Shown here: positions 1 to 12,349 of the stretch, piece by piece
Layout: the number at the start of each line of letters is the position of its first letter
Numbering within the stretch: position 1 is the stretch's first letter
Assembly (NCBI GenBank): GCA_963576735.1
Contig: OY755170.1
Coordinates: forward strand, 13,934,567 to 13,998,566
DNA from: Bedellia somnulentella
Taxonomy: Eukaryota; Arthropoda; Insecta; Lepidoptera; Bedelliidae
Direction: 5' to 3'
DNA: 64,000 nucleotides
The notes under the pieces: model-generated
Seen by the model: only the letters and a program-made list of their open reading frames with translations
What the model was told of the DNA's origin: nothing
The model's database searches: none
Position numbers and translations under genes: made by a program

Positions 1-110
1 GTTCCCATTGGGGTAGGCAGAGATCGTTCGGCATTTTGTACGATATTGGTAAACCTATCGAGCTTCTCTTACATCAATCAATCTTTCTTCATGAGCACAT
101 TCTCCAAGTA
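1..110 (-). repeat. Family C dispersed repeat, 3' part (antisense)
   Basis: Begins with the reverse complement of a motif found several times in the window (ctctgcctaccccaatggga followed by gaactaacggcgtgag and a TATG-rich tail). Other copies are near 3050, 14410, 14590, 27497, 38020, 38815 and 44043/46194. It is cut by the window edge. Probably a SINE-like non-autonomous element; class not proven. Confidence 0.5.
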
Positions 111-240
111 TGTAATCGAAGGTCGTCTTCTACTGACATTACAATCCACATAATTGAAAATAACAGTATATTTTAGGTTTGAACCTTTGATAGCTGCGAG
201 CACCATTTATTGCGTTTATGATTTTGTGATGCGCATTTAT

Positions 241-652
241 GACCGTACAGCCCCTTATACCCCACAACAGAACGGGAGAGCAGAAAGGGAGATGCGCTAA
301 ATCATGGAAACTGCAAAAACAATGTTATATGCAAAGAACATTCCCTTAAACATGTGGGCAGAAGCGATCAATTGTACAATATATTTGTTAAATAGAAATA
401 CATCAAGCCAGACAGGAAATGTTACACCATTTGAATTATGGCATGGCGTAAAACATAACTTGCAACACATTAGAGATGACATGGATCTATTGGTTATGTA
501 CACGTACCAAAAGAGAAACGAAAGAAACTTGCCAAGAAAAGTGTAAAAATGTCGTTAGTTGGGTATGATCATGAGAACTTCAGGATGTTTGATCAAAATA
601 CTATGAAGACAACAATATCGCGGGATGTGAAGTTTGATGAGAGCTATTTATA
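241..652 (+). pseudogene. Ty1/copia integrase C-terminal region, broken
   Basis: Translation from 241 gives the copia integrase signature TPQQNGRAER, followed after an in-frame stop (TAA at 298-300) by IMETAKTMLYAKNIPLNMW and LLNRNTSSQTG, the conserved stretch downstream of the catalytic Glu. A frameshift near 475-490 moves the frame; the downstream part reads as the integrase/RT linker (SRDVKFDE near 620-640). At least one stop and one frameshift make it non-functional. The remainder of the pol gene resumes near 1245 after an inserted LINE tail, so this is one decayed copia element rather than a free gene. No gag or protease is visible; the 5' part is missing. Confidence 0.75.
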
Positions 653-654
653 AT

Positions 655-1240
655 TTAGGTTCACGAGATTCCCTTAGAGAATTATTTAAAACCATAAATA
701 TAATGACACTGCCATGTCAATATATTTATGAAAACTTCATGTATGTAAAAAAAATTTGAAAGCATTTTCCAAAAACTGTGACAGACTTACTTAGAGATAA
801 TAATAAAATTTCAATTCAAAAGTACAGATTGTCAAAAATTAATACATCTTTTATGGGGTTATGTGTAAAATTTTATAACAAAATACCTGATGACATTTTG
901 AATCTAACAGAAAAGAAATCCAAAGTAATTATACAACGCAGTCTTCATTTAAAAGGTTATTACAGTTTAAATGATTATATGATAGATGAAACTGCTTGGT
1001 GTCACCAGGGCTCTATTCAGGATATTTCCAGACATACACCAATATTTTAATATGACTAAGAAAATATGTGTGTTGCTGAGTATCTTACGGGTTCTTCTCG
1101 CAACAATACACCTTCCGAATCCGAAGTAGAGTCAGTAGAGTAAGATTTAACTTATACGTAAGTTTGTGACGTTCAAAAAATAGAGAACAATTCTTTTTAT
1201 TTTGAAATAAATATTTTTTTATCTTTTTATCTTATCTTTA
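655..1240 (+). mobile_element. Non-LTR retrotransposon 3' end (Jockey/CR1-like) inserted in copia
   Basis: Codons up to 1050 give the C-terminal tail typical of insect Jockey/CR1-group ORF2 proteins: KYRLSKINTSFMGL, then FYNKIPDDI and a KGYYSLNDYM-DETAW ending. After the stop there is a short 3' UTR (ctccgaat-like motif near 1110, gtagagtcagtagag) and an AT-rich end with AATAAA-like signals near 1205 and 1240. It is 5'-truncated, as expected of target-primed reverse transcription, and separates the integrase and RT parts of the copia element. The exact target duplication was not resolved. Confidence 0.65.
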
Positions 1241-1244
1241 TGAA

Positions 1245-2081
1245 TAAAGTGCACCTGAAGAAAAAGAATGTTTTGTAGAAATAACAACTTCACAAAAAGA
1301 AGAACAAAAACATTGTACAGATTCTACCCGAAAGGATGAGTTTCAAGAAAGTAGTTCTGATGATAGTATGACGAGTTTAGAAGATGAAGATGAAACTTAT
1401 ATTCCTCCGAGAGGTATATGTTTGGAACAAGAAGAACATAGAAACATCAGACTACGTCCACGTCGAAATGAAAACTTGGAAGTAAACTTCACTGAGTTTG
1501 TAATACCTAACACTTATGAAGAGGCAATGAATAGCCCGAATTCTCACCTATGGAAGAAAGCAATAGATGAAGAACTTCAGTCACATGAAAAAAATCAAAC
1601 ATGGATATTGACTAATCAAATGGAGAAGAAGCCTGTTTCTTGTAAATGGGTGTTCGCTATAAAAAAGAATAGAAATGGCGATATAGTACGATTCAAAGCA
1701 CGTCTGTGTGCACGAGGGTTCACACAAGTTAAAGGTGAAGACTACAATGAGATTTTTTTCCCCTATTAGCAGGTATGATTCTATCTGGATGCTGCTAAGC
1801 ATTGCTGCGAGAGATAGGCTGGAAATCAAGCAATTTGATGTGAAGACGGCCTTCCTGTATGGGGAGCTCTCTGAGGAAATATACATGGAGGTGCCTGAAG
1901 GTTTGGAAACACAGTCCTCGAAAGTATGTAAGTTAGTTAAATTCATATACGGTCTTAAACAATCAGAGAGTATGTTACGAAGAAAATGGTCAAAATGACG
2001 TATGTTGAGAGTTCCAATCAACTATCTGATTTCCTAACCAAAGCTTTGCCAGCAAATAAGTTTTATTTAAGTTCGAGATAA
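1245..2081 (+). pseudogene. Ty1/copia reverse transcriptase/RNase H, frameshifted and internally deleted
   Basis: An acidic linker leads into the copia RT N-terminus (YEEAMNSP, LWKKAIDEEL, CKWVFAIKKN, RFKARLCARGFTQVKG). A T-run at 1753-1759 appears one base too long and shifts the frame; the next frame continues with RYDSI, KQFDVKTAFLYGEL and YMEVPEG, then IYGLKQS. After that the catalytic YVDD region and most of RNase H are missing: sequence jumps near 1975-1990 to the extreme C-terminus (SSNQLSDFLTKALPA, stop at 2079-2081). Family membership is clear from these motifs; the element cannot encode an active polymerase. Confidence 0.8.
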
Positions 2082-2270
2082 AATGATAAGAAAAGTTTAA
2101 TTGTGACTTATATTTAATTAACTATAAATTTAGAATAAAGAAGTATAAGACTTGATAGTGAACTAGTTATGTATTAGGAGTTATTTGTACCATGTGAGGT
2201 TAGTTAATTTTTTTAAACCATTAATGTAATAGTGTTTATTATGTCTACCTTATAAATTTAGGTGGGAGTA

Positions 2271-2490
2271 TTGAATAATGATAAATTTATAAAGAAGGTC
2301 ATAGCTGTGCATGTAAACTCGTTGTTACTGTGTTTGAAAACTGATTAGTATTTTGTAGTTTGTTGCTAGATGCAATAATTTGTCGTATGTTTTTTTTTAT
2401 AAAAGTGAAGTCGATTTGCACATTAAATAAAATATCAGTTGTCGAGAAATCAACTCGTTTTTATTGAAAATATCACAAATTCCTAATAAT
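2271..2490 (+). repeat. Probable copia 3' LTR (boundaries approximate)
   Basis: The purine-rich tract ggtgggag (2261-2268) has the place and sequence expected of a copia polypurine tract and is followed at once by a TG-starting segment. Inside are a TATA-like run (tttataaaag near 2397) and an AATAAA-like signal near 2427. The 5' LTR is not in the window, so the right boundary could not be confirmed by comparison. Confidence 0.4.
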
Positions 2491-3047
2491 ATCGCACTCT
2501 TGCAGACCATCGTCTGACTGAGATGACTGAAGACCATAAAATACAAGAAATGTGACGAACTGGGGATTAGAAAAACGTTGGTGCTATTTGGAAAAACCAA
2601 ACATACATGAAAGTGTTCAAGGCAGGTGGTTCAGGAATTCATGCCAATTTACTGCACTTTCTGAGGACTATATACGAGTAGGAAGAGGAATAAGGGTTCC
2701 TTTGGACTCGTTTGATCTTTTAACTTTGACATAAAATACGGACGGTCCGGTGTCTTATCGGCGTAAAATTATCGAATAATCAAGAGACCTATAGTGCAAA
2801 CTAGACATAAGTCTTATAGTATTTCATTCTAAAGCAGAGCAGCTATATGTTTTTTAAAAACAAATGAGTTTTATATATAACTTGGGCTAAACTTACTGAG
2901 GGAATCGTTAAAATAATAATTTAAAGTCAATAGTTAAGAAAATATAACACTTATTAATTTGACCACATGTTAAGAAGAATTATTCCATTCAGCAAATCTT
3001 CGGGGTTATACGGGGCGTGAACTCTATCACATATAAGTATGACTAAG

Positions 3048-3112
3048 GCTTCATCGTCTCTGCCTACCTCAATGGGAACTAACGGCGTGAGAATATGTAT
3101 GTATGTATGTAA
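3048..3112 (+). repeat. Family C dispersed repeat, 3' fragment with TATG tail
   Basis: Carries tctctgcctacctcaatggg, then aactaacggcgtgag and a (TATG)n tail. Same family as the antisense fragment at the window start. Confidence 0.5.
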
Positions 3113-4194
3113 GGCTTCATCTATGAGTATCTAAAGTATGTTTTCCGTTTAAACGTCAAATGATACAGGCTAGTACCTTTCTTTTAGCGAACTTTTATTT
3201 TATCAGCTTGTGTTATTTTCAAACTCAGATAAATATAAAGTAAGCAAGGTGAAGAAGAACGCTTGGCTATTATGTTTTAAATAAATTATGACATTCACGT
3301 ATGTCATGCACATAACTTACTTGCAGACAATTGAGCTACTTTATTTATAAACTTTATACAAGAAAAGGTTACCTAATCCTTTGTAATATTAAAGATATTT
3401 TAAATAGCCGAACTATTGCTTGTAAGACCAGGTTAAGGCGTTAAATGTGAAAACTTAACTAAGATTAAAGCTTTGAAGCTTAAGATTAAAAAGCCTTCTC
3501 CTTGGCTTATAAAACGCCTCAGATCAGGAGTATTCACGATAAATGTTTGTTTTATTTTATATTAAAGATGAAATGGAGAGTAATTAAGTTTATTTCTGTG
3601 CTCTGTAGATCAGTGCATCCAAACTGAAAAACCAGTCCTTGTTTAACTCTACAATTTGTTGCTTATTAATCGTTTTAAAGTTATTACTCATCGTCCGTCT
3701 CCTAAGTTTAATGACTTATAGCTTCACGAGCAAGCCGGTTCGCAAAAATATTTTGTTACCATAACAGACCACATTTCGTTACGACAGAATACTATGGAGT
3801 ATCTGTCATGTCAAAAAGAATTTGATTCAATGGAAAACTTATGACTTCAATGTTTGTGAATATGCTATAGAGATACATCGAGTTGTTTATGTGTATGTCA
3901 TTCCAACTTATTGAAGTTGATCTGGAGAGTCTGGGACTGCCCAGAACATGAATCCTATCTAATTGGAACGAGGAGTCAGCAGAGTGATGTTATTTCTCCG
4001 ACTTCTGCATTGATTTCAGTTGAGTGTCTGAGAAAACAAATCTCAAAATAAACGAGACAATAATCATGTCGAATCGTCACGTCCTCTACTCCTGTTGAAT
4101 CAACTATAAGTCGTCGACCATTATGTACACCTGAGATATCCATTTGTAAAGGCCCAACTAACGAAAATAAAGTCTGTCTATCATTCTTGTTTAA

Positions 4195-4945
4195 AAGGGC
4201 AGCGTGCAGGAAGCTGCGCTTAATCTTTTAGTTCGACATCCCGAAATGTCTAATGAAAAAGTCGTTAACTGTGTGATGCCAATGCCAGTTATGATTAACG
4301 GCACAGAGACCTGGCATGTTACAATAGGCCTCATAAAAATCTGAGTCACCCAGAGGGCAATTGTAGAGCAGGGATCCTGAACGCTCCCTTTTGAGGAACT
4401 TATTGGGGTTATTTTTGGCCTGCATATTTAAAGGTGCTAAAATACCCAGAGAAAAGGGAAACCCAATCAAGAAGAGACTCTTTCAGAAAACCCTATTGAA
4501 GGGTTTTCTTAAAACTTACAGTTAGAAAGGCTTCATTTCCTTCAAAAATAACCTCTTGCAAAGGGGTTTTGAAATGGGGTTTTAGAAGTAAACCCTCTCA
4601 CTTGATTCTATTAAGCTTTCTCTTTTGATACGTTGAACCTTATAAATGAGAAATCCATCTAAGGAGTAAGCTTTTTTAGATAAACTTTATATGGAGTTTC
4701 CCATTACGTTGCCTTTTTTTCTACTCGTTCAGGCTCTGGTTAGTATTTTCAATACACTATCGAATATGCAACGAAGAGATCGGTAGCAGACACGGGGTAA
4801 CTAATATATCTCGAAGAATTGCGTATCTTAGGTGGCAATGGGCAGACAATTTTATATGGTAGCTTTGGCTCAAATTGACTGAAGTCGCGGCCGCGGCCAT
4901 ATATAAGGTGGGTCTCCCAGCAGGTGGAGCGACGAAACAGTGAAA
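4195..4945 (+). mobile_element. RTE-like ORF2 C-terminal relic, interrupted
   Basis: Short translated stretches match the C-terminal region common to insect RTE-type ORF2: a CRKLRLIF / IPKCLM segment near 4210-4250, NGTETWHVTIGLI near 4300-4340, VTQRAIVEQGS near 4350-4380, and after an unrelated insert, ISRRIAYLRWQWADN near 4805-4850 and VGLPAGGATKQ near 4910-4940. Frames change and stops occur, so it is a fossil. The 4390-4750 insert is unassigned and includes the small hairpin agaaaaccct...agggttttct near 4477-4505. Confidence 0.5.
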
Positions 4946-4949
4946 TATA

Positions 4950-6425
4950 TATTGTACATGTATAAATTGCATATGTTTTATATTGTAATTTGCCAACTTA
5001 CATTTATATTTACCAAAAAATATGACATTAGATTATAGAAATCCTATTAGATTATCGAAATCTTATTTTCATAATCTCCTATATTGTAATTTCATGCTGT
5101 TTCGAGAATTTGCTATCGTAACTGAATCAAATATAACTAAACAGTTAAAATTCCCCATATTATTGTACTAATATTTTGACAGCGTTGTTTTGATTTTCTC
5201 TGCTTTTAAATGTGGTCTCTAAGATAAACCCTATCGGCGTCATACATTTCGAAATCAAGGCAATGTTTAAGAGATCATTATCGAAACCAAGCAGTAAAAA
5301 TGAGTTTTTTATTACTGTAGGCGTAAATTACATTCAAAATTAAACCTATTTGTCAAAACCAAAACCTTGCTATATAAAAAAATCTAAATTCACAATCAAT
5401 CTTTTGAAAGAGTAATTTAGAGTAAAAATTTAATTTGTAAACATAGATCTAAAAAGTAAGTCAAAAACTACTATAAATCCATCTCTAAGTTTTGTTTCCT
5501 AAAGAAATCCCATATTCGTTCCCTTTCCAATTCTTTCAATTGTAATTCTGTACTATCATACATATAAGTAATATTCATTGTTTTAAATCCATTAAAAATT
5601 AAGCGAAGTACGATTGTGTATCATCAAATTACATTCTTAACGATTAACTGAATGAACAAACTTTATCAGAGTTACTTCGAGCATTATTTTACAAACTTAG
5701 CAACTAATGATGTAAGCTTGGTAAAGTTTGAGCAAAACATAATACCGGGTATTCTGCGCGCAGCATGTCTGTGGCTCCATCTATACACAACTTTACAAAC
5801 AACTCCTCCCAACAATACGAGCATATCGGATAAACTTAGACTGCTAGACCGGGCACTATTAAATATTAAAGCGTTCATAGCAATATCGAACTGAGTACTA
5901 ACAATAAAAATTTATATTGAAAATGTTGATAGCGTACTCGAAATTTTGAGGAAGAATATTTAATTCGTCTGCAAAAGATTGTATAATAATTTTATGGTAT
6001 GAATGTACCAGTATGAAGTTAAACCAAACCACACCTCAAACGTGACAATCCTTCAAGTGAAGTGTAGAGTGTAGCAGGGAAAAATGAAGTCTACATACAT
6101 TCTTTACAAATTAATACAAATTTCTTCTAAAAAAATGGAAGACCGCGAGTCAAGCTCAGCAATAAAGGATTTTGTAAAAGCATAAATCGAATAAAAGATG
6201 ATATATATCTCGTAGTAAGCAATATTTGAAAGCAAAAATTAGAATACGTAAATTTTTAAAGTTTATAAATAGATTACTATATATCTAATTAAGCCCGCCT
6301 AGTGTCGATGCTATGGCTATGGCTGTGAAACAGCATTAACCATTTTATATAATGAGTTGGTGTTGCAAAACCAAGATAAAAAACACCAAAAATTGAAATA
6401 TATTTATTACCACATACTTTAAATT
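4950..6425. other. No recognised feature
   Basis: AT-rich sequence. An open frame of 80 codons at 5652-5894 has no recognisable motif, and a similar open frame exists on the opposite strand, so I do not call it a gene. Confidence 0.4.
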
Positions 6426-6429
6426 AGGC

Positions 6430-6656
6430 TGTGTATTGTCGGCTTAGAATAGGACTACCCTACTTTTTTCCGGTGGGTGTACGTAAGAGGCGACTAACGG
6501 TATTGGGGCTTTTAAGGGATTTTTGGGCGATGCGGTTGGAGACCCATCACCAGTAACCTTTATTTTTACCATCTTTTCCCCACTCATATTTCCAAAAGTG
6601 GCTGAGAAATTTCTAATTCCCCTTCTAGGTATTTACAGCCGTGAGTATATGTATTT
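6430..6656 (+). repeat. Family A (TATG)n-tailed repeat, about 230 bp
   Basis: Family A recurs about 20 times in this window. A full copy starts at tgtagtgccggcttagaata, continues with taagaggcgactaacggtat, gggcgatgcggttggaga, ccatcaccaacaaccttta, aagtggctgaggaatttcta and tctagggatttatagccgtg, and ends in a variable (TATG)n run. No coding capacity, no terminal inverted repeats and a tandem-repeat tail suggest a SINE-like retroelement, which is an inference. Here the region before tctaggtatttacagcc is shortened. Confidence 0.65.
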
Positions 6657-7146
6657 AAATTTAAATTAAACGAATAAGAAATATCATACAAATTCATAAA
6701 TATGACTAATGAATAAGGATGATTTAATAAAACAAGATAGATTATAAATTTAAATAATATAAAAACGTGAATATTCAAAGTTATTTAAACATTACCTAAC
6801 AACGGTAGTCATATTACTTTTACATTTTGGCATTAAAAAATAAGTTAGGCTTTAACTTTTCAAATTAAACGTACCTACTTTTACAAAATCGATGTTACGT
6901 TTCACTGTTTAATTGAAATCTACATCAGCGTCGATAATACGCGGTAGGTCGGGGCGCCACCCAGCTCTCGAGAATCTCAAACTCTATTAAAAGTAGGTAT
7001 ACACCTATATCTGGCTTTATCAATACTTTATTAATTATCGGTTAGTAACCAAAGTAATTTGTTTAGGGGACGAAACGCCGACGCTCTACAGCAAAGTCAG
7101 AAGAAAAATTCTAAATCAAAGTACTGTCTGTACAGTAAATATAAGT

Positions 7147-7338
7147 TTAATAAGATAAATTAGAAGAATACATGCCGGCAAAAGTAGAGTAGGTGGGTTG
7201 TTGATCTCCCGCTCTTCCAATGCACATTGTGGCAGGGCGGTCGATACGACCTCGAGTTGCGCGAAGCCGCCCGCCCCGTGGCTCTTCTGCGCTGCCCCCG
7301 CCCACCACGACGTGTCTTAATATCCACCACAATGACAT
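7147..7338 (-). other. GC-rich island with a 63-codon open frame, uncertain
   Basis: Between about 7170 and 7320 base composition jumps to clearly GC-rich in an otherwise AT-rich neighbourhood. The minus strand is open for 63 codons from ATG (7336-7338), Gly/Arg-rich at first (VVVGGGSAEEPRGGRLR). It could be an exon, a regulatory CpG-like island or a fragment of a GC-rich repeat. I do not recognise a family and see no convincing splice pair. Confidence 0.15.
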
Positions 7339-7339
7339 C

Positions 7340-9260
7340 GATTCGCGATCTTGATAATTAAGTGGCTTTCTCGAACAATGTAAATTAATTGGCTCAATTT
7401 CATGTTTTGATATCAGCGACGCGATCTTGTAAATTTGGTTGATTCATCAGATTCACGTTTAAAACGAAAACTAGAAAAATTATACAAAATCTAGAGAAGA
7501 CATTTTTCTTTGGTTCAGAAAATTTTAAGTAAATTTTATAGGAGATCGATTTTCTTTTGTCGACTAATCAGATCACAATCAACCCAATTTGCAAACGACG
7601 CCATTTGCAGAATATCGTAACTTCTAAATTTAACTGATACTGTGTTTTACAGGTTCGTCGTAACGCTAAATTTGAGTTAAATGTTCATTCACCACTCTAC
7701 ATTTGTATTTCTACATTTTGTATTTCTTTCTTTCTCTTTTGCGCCAATTTCTAGACACCACTAGGCGCCATATGATTAATACACTTAGCAGTATATACAT
7801 TAATTACGAGAATTGTTGTAAAGCAGCTTTTGACACATCAAGAATCTAATTTTGCATGATGAATATAAGCATGCAAAAGACAACTTTCATCGGTTTCACT
7901 TCCATGAAAAATTGGTTTTAGCAATTGTTACTTGTGTACCCTAATTAACTTTAGTCAAATTCAATAATTAATATCTCAGTACAATTATTATTTAATTTTT
8001 CCTTATTTCTGCTACATTAAGTGGATGCTCATTTTCAGCAGTTGACGTACATTGACAACTGATGATGATGATGAAGAGGTGATCTTCGCAATGAAGCAAT
8101 CGTTATATGAGCATATTTTATAAAGTTTAGAAATTACTTCAACCAAATAAGGCGATGTCAATAATAAAATATGAAATGTTATGAGTTTTCAAGTACTGAG
8201 ACTATATGAAACTTCCAAGAGCGCAATAGAGCCGTCTGCTGCGACGCAATATATAAAATTTTCCAATTGCGAGACGATTCGCCCGTGAAGGGTTTCGTAG
8301 TATATAGCAAGAATAGAAGAGATATATCAAATCATAGATTTCGTTTTATTTTTCAGTGTTTGTGGGAGATGCAAATATAAGTTTGAAATTTTCTAAAATG
8401 TTCTCTCAAAAACTGCACGCTGTGTTTTGTTCATTGTGTTAATTTTCGTTGCTTGTATTTATTGAGTTCTACCGCATATAATATACCTTAAACATATTCT
8501 GTTATAAATATTTTTTATTTTATCAGTTTAAGAGGACACACATTGCACTTCTTTTTTAGTTTCTTGTATAAAGATATAAATACTATTTTATTTTCATATT
8601 TCTGTTTTCCAAATAATCTTGAACCGGTTCAAAATTTATCTACCAATCAATGTTCAACTACACATAAAAATGTCTTCTGTAGATATGATGTGAGCGTCTA
8701 GTTTCCCAATACAAGCCTTCGGCGAAGAAGCCCTGAATATGTGCACACCAGGTAAGCCGAAGATTTTTTATATCTGGGAAGTTTGTTTACTAGGGATCGA
8801 AAATGTGATGAAGGAAAAAAAATGATGCAGTAAACAGTGTAATAACAAGTAAATCGGTGTCTGAAAAGACTCGAATGGCTGTGCATGATGCATGAGGCTG
8901 TTCTTGTTCCTATTTGAATTTTCGATCCTACTATTTATAATGCCCTATTTTTCCCGAGGGCGTTAATGTTTTTAATTATTTAATATGGGCCGGTATATCC
9001 CGTAACTCATTAACAACCATCCTTTATTCCCCTATACCGTCTAAACTACAATAGTGTTTTGCAGGAAAACAAACTTGTCGGTGTTACCAGTGGCTAATAA
9101 TATACCGCTCATCGAAACAGAGCTAGGTGCGGAAATCAACTGAACGGTAATTTTGTAAAGTTTAAATTTAAACGTCTAATTTGGTAAACAAACACGAGCA
9201 ATTACGTCACAGCAGAAATTAAATGCGTAATAGGCGAAATAATGCGTAGTTACAATTTGA
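7340..9260. other. No recognised feature
   Basis: AT-rich sequence without supportable genes. A short TGATGATGATGA run near 8064-8078 resembles the tail left by RTE-like elements. An open frame of 62 codons at 8698-8886 (-) has no motif. Confidence 0.35.
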
Positions 9261-9265
9261 AATAC

Positions 9266-9355
9266 TTAACGTTCATGTCGTCAATCCCCAAAGGTGTGGC
9301 AGAGGTACAAATACCGCAAAACTTCACGTATTGCTTGGAAAATGTGTTCACGTGA
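9266..9355 (-). repeat. Family B tRNA-SINE, 3' fragment (antisense)
   Basis: Contains the antisense of the family B tail (cgttca-gtc, tccccaaaggtgtggcagaggtac, cttcacgt). The best copies are at 32655-32965 and 60505-60672. Confidence 0.4.
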
Positions 9356-9997
9356 AAGAAGGCTTATCACTGTTTTGAATTTAAAGTAATCAGAATGGAA
9401 TACGATTGAAAATTAAAGCAAAAATGTATTACTTAATAGTAGTTTATTAAATAGAAGTAAAACAATAAACAATTACAGTTTTTGAGTCATGGTTAGCCTT
9501 ATAAATTTAGTAGACAAACCAGCAAAAAAGCTAGAGATTTAAAATGCGGAGTGATGTGGGAGGGTGGAGGGACCCGAAAACAATAACGTGCACATGCTTT
9601 TTGTAAGTAATGCGTGTTAAAGTATGGTTGCATTAGTTCATATTTAGTGGATGATTGGACCAAATTATAAATCAATCGGTTTGAAAATTTATATTATGTC
9701 CAAATAATGCATAGCTTACATATTTTAATGTACGTTTCATCTCAACGTAAGTCGATGACTTAGACTTAATCATAAGTTTAACCATAGAAACGCCAAGCGT
9801 GGGTATTGTACTAGTAACCACAGATAAGGTACATATTATACAGAGTAATTAGCATAAATTAACATTCAACAATTAATTTGTTTTTCATTATGTTTGTATG
9901 ACTTGCTAACTGCTAAGTTCTACTGCGGTTTTGTCGTATACTAATATATGCAGATTTTTATTACATATTAAATTTAAGTCATATCTTTCAAACAAAT

Positions 9998-10256
9998 CCT
10001 ATTAGTAATACAATATTATAAATGTGAAAGTTTAGATGTTTGGATGTTTATGTATTTGTGGCGAAAAAAACTCCTCAAGGATACAATGTATATGAATGAA
10101 ATTTGGCAGGATAAATTAGGATACTTTTTATCCCGGTAAAATTTGACATATAAAATATTCAAAGCTGATTGAACTTAGAGTACCGGAAAAACCGCCTAAA
10201 GTTTTGTCATAAGCAAATTTGACAGAACGAAGTCTTTCGGATCAGCTAGTGAATAT
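9998..10256 (+). repeat. Family E dispersed repeat (ends gatcagctagt)
   Basis: Runs from attataaatgtgaaagttta to ggatcagctagtgaata. Related pieces are the antisense insertion at 39177-39490 and the short 3' ends at 10965-10985 and 26015-26050 (gggtcagctagt). Probably one end of an RTE or Helitron-type family; class uncertain. Confidence 0.45.
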
Positions 10257-10532
10257 ATAAATTCCAATTGAACACCCCATATGTAAGGACAGCCACCCTA
10301 CACTTTTCGAGTTGTAACTGTGGAGTTCAAATATTTTTTTAATATAAATTGCATTAATACAAGGAATTACAGATATTCACACCCAGGCGAATCAATAAGG
10401 GTTTTAAAGTTTGGCTTTCAGGTACGTTTCCCTTAAAAAGATAAGACTAACTAAAAATCTATAAACAGCGCAGAACTCTGAACTGAAACACTTCAAAACT
10501 ACACCTTCCTATAAGTACTTTATATAACAGAC

Positions 10533-10782
10533 TGCCGTGTCGTGCCGGCGAAGAATATCACTACCCCTTTCTACCCCCCCGGGTGTCATAAGAGGCGACT
10601 AAGAGTATGGGGCTTTTTAAGTGGATTTGGGCGATGTGGTTGGACACCCATCAGCAACGATACTATATTCCTACCATCTTGTCCCTTATAAACATCCAAC
10701 AGTGGCTGAGGATTTCGTATTCTGAAGCTCTGGCTATCTCTCTTAGGGATTCATAGCCGTGACTATAAGTATGTATGTATGT
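10533..10782 (+). repeat. Family A (TATG)n-tailed repeat, full length
   Basis: Complete but diverged copy (gtgccggcgaagaatatcac at the start; gtatgtatgtatgtg at the end). It contains an antisense open frame that is not a gene. Confidence 0.65.
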
Positions 10783-10989
10783 GAAACAGACTGATCTTTG
10801 AAATATATACTGAATGGTCTGCAAATTAATGTTCAATTTTAAAAATTGCGTCGCGGTACTCTTCCCCATTACAAATCTGGATTTATTTAAGATAGTTTGA
10901 GCTTACACACGACAACATTGTCATTTAACGACGACGCGCTAATGTTTGTTATTGTCGTTTTACGTTTATAGGGTCAGCTAGTACAACGT

Positions 10990-12345
10990 ATATAAAATTA
11001 ATTTAATTAAAATGATAGCGACAACACAGGCGTAATGTGATGCAAGTATATTATAGCGGCTCCCAACGCGCTAAAAATACGATTATTTAGAGCTAGTATA
11101 ATATGTATTTCGATAGCGGACTCTACCCCGGTTGCAACAAACTAAAAGTACAATCTTTAGAGCTCAGACTAAGTTTTCGTGTTTTCATAGTAGTAAATTC
11201 ATTTACGAATATTTAAAAAATAATTGAGCTATATTTTGTTTTCGAAGTACCAAAGTCATAAAGGCCACTTAGGTAACCCCCTAACTAGGTAGACCAAAGC
11301 AAATTATTCAGCTTTTCGGAAAGCTGATAATTTTAGCACCGGCCTGTGTACACATTTTCGGGTTGGGCTTTTATCAGCATGTGAGGTCTATCGACTGTAA
11401 AGGATGATAAAAGAAAGCGCCAAAAGCGTTCTAACGAAACGCTATGTTGTTTATCGTATATTGAATATCCGCCAAGTGAATAATTAAGATGCATAGAAAT
11501 ATAGAGAAGGTAAAATAAAAAGGAAAATACACTTTTATGGCAAAGTAAATTGTAGTCGTAAAAATATACGAATTTAATGTTAAAAAGATACAAATTAATA
11601 ATATTCAACTTTCTCATTTACACAAAGTTTCGGCTCAGCATGTGTGTCTGGATCGGAATATATTAAATTTGACTAACAACTAACACTCCAACATGAGTTT
11701 TCCGTCTAGCTTACAAAAAACAAATTAAAACCGGAACATTTGGCGTACGCTATTTGGCTTAGTTGCCCTGGGTAAACATAATTAAAATTCAGTGAACTCA
11801 GCTGCAAAACATTTTCATACGGTTCATGATTTCTGTGTCTATCTAAAAAGTTATTATTGTAATCCGCTGAATGCAGCTGAGCAACTAAAAGTTAGTCACT
11901 ACGTCCGAGATTTTGAGCTGGATCAGAATTAGCAAACTACATACGCTGCGATCAAACAACAGTATTCAGTGCTTTGCGAGTTTCACAACTTTGCATTTGA
12001 AACGACGAGGGACTAAATTAAAATAGTTCAGATTTAGTTATACTGCTCGTCCGGTCATTCAGTTCATTGAAAGAACAAGTTGAAAACAATTCATTGAAAC
12101 TATTACCGCGTTTCAAACAGTGACTGTTTCTAACATCATATTTCTATATGAAAAAAGAGTGAAAAACCAAAAATATTTTTTCTTTTAGCAAAAATCGTAA
12201 AGACGTAGTTGAAAGGTAATTTAACTGTAAAACACAAACGATGAAGATGGATATATTTACTACCCCGTTTTTTTTATCCTTTTCATTTTATAACTATAAA
12301 GTTCAACAATCGAATAACAATTTCATTAGTGTAAATAACGTAAAC
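10990..12345. other. No recognised feature
   Basis: AT-rich sequence. Antisense frame 11333-11617 (94 codons) is low in complexity and shows no domain; not called. Confidence 0.35.
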
Positions 12346-12349
12346 GTAA

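Noticed and set aside
1708..1998. Separate copia-like gene starting at an internal Met
   Set aside because: It is the continuation of the RT frame after the T-run frameshift.
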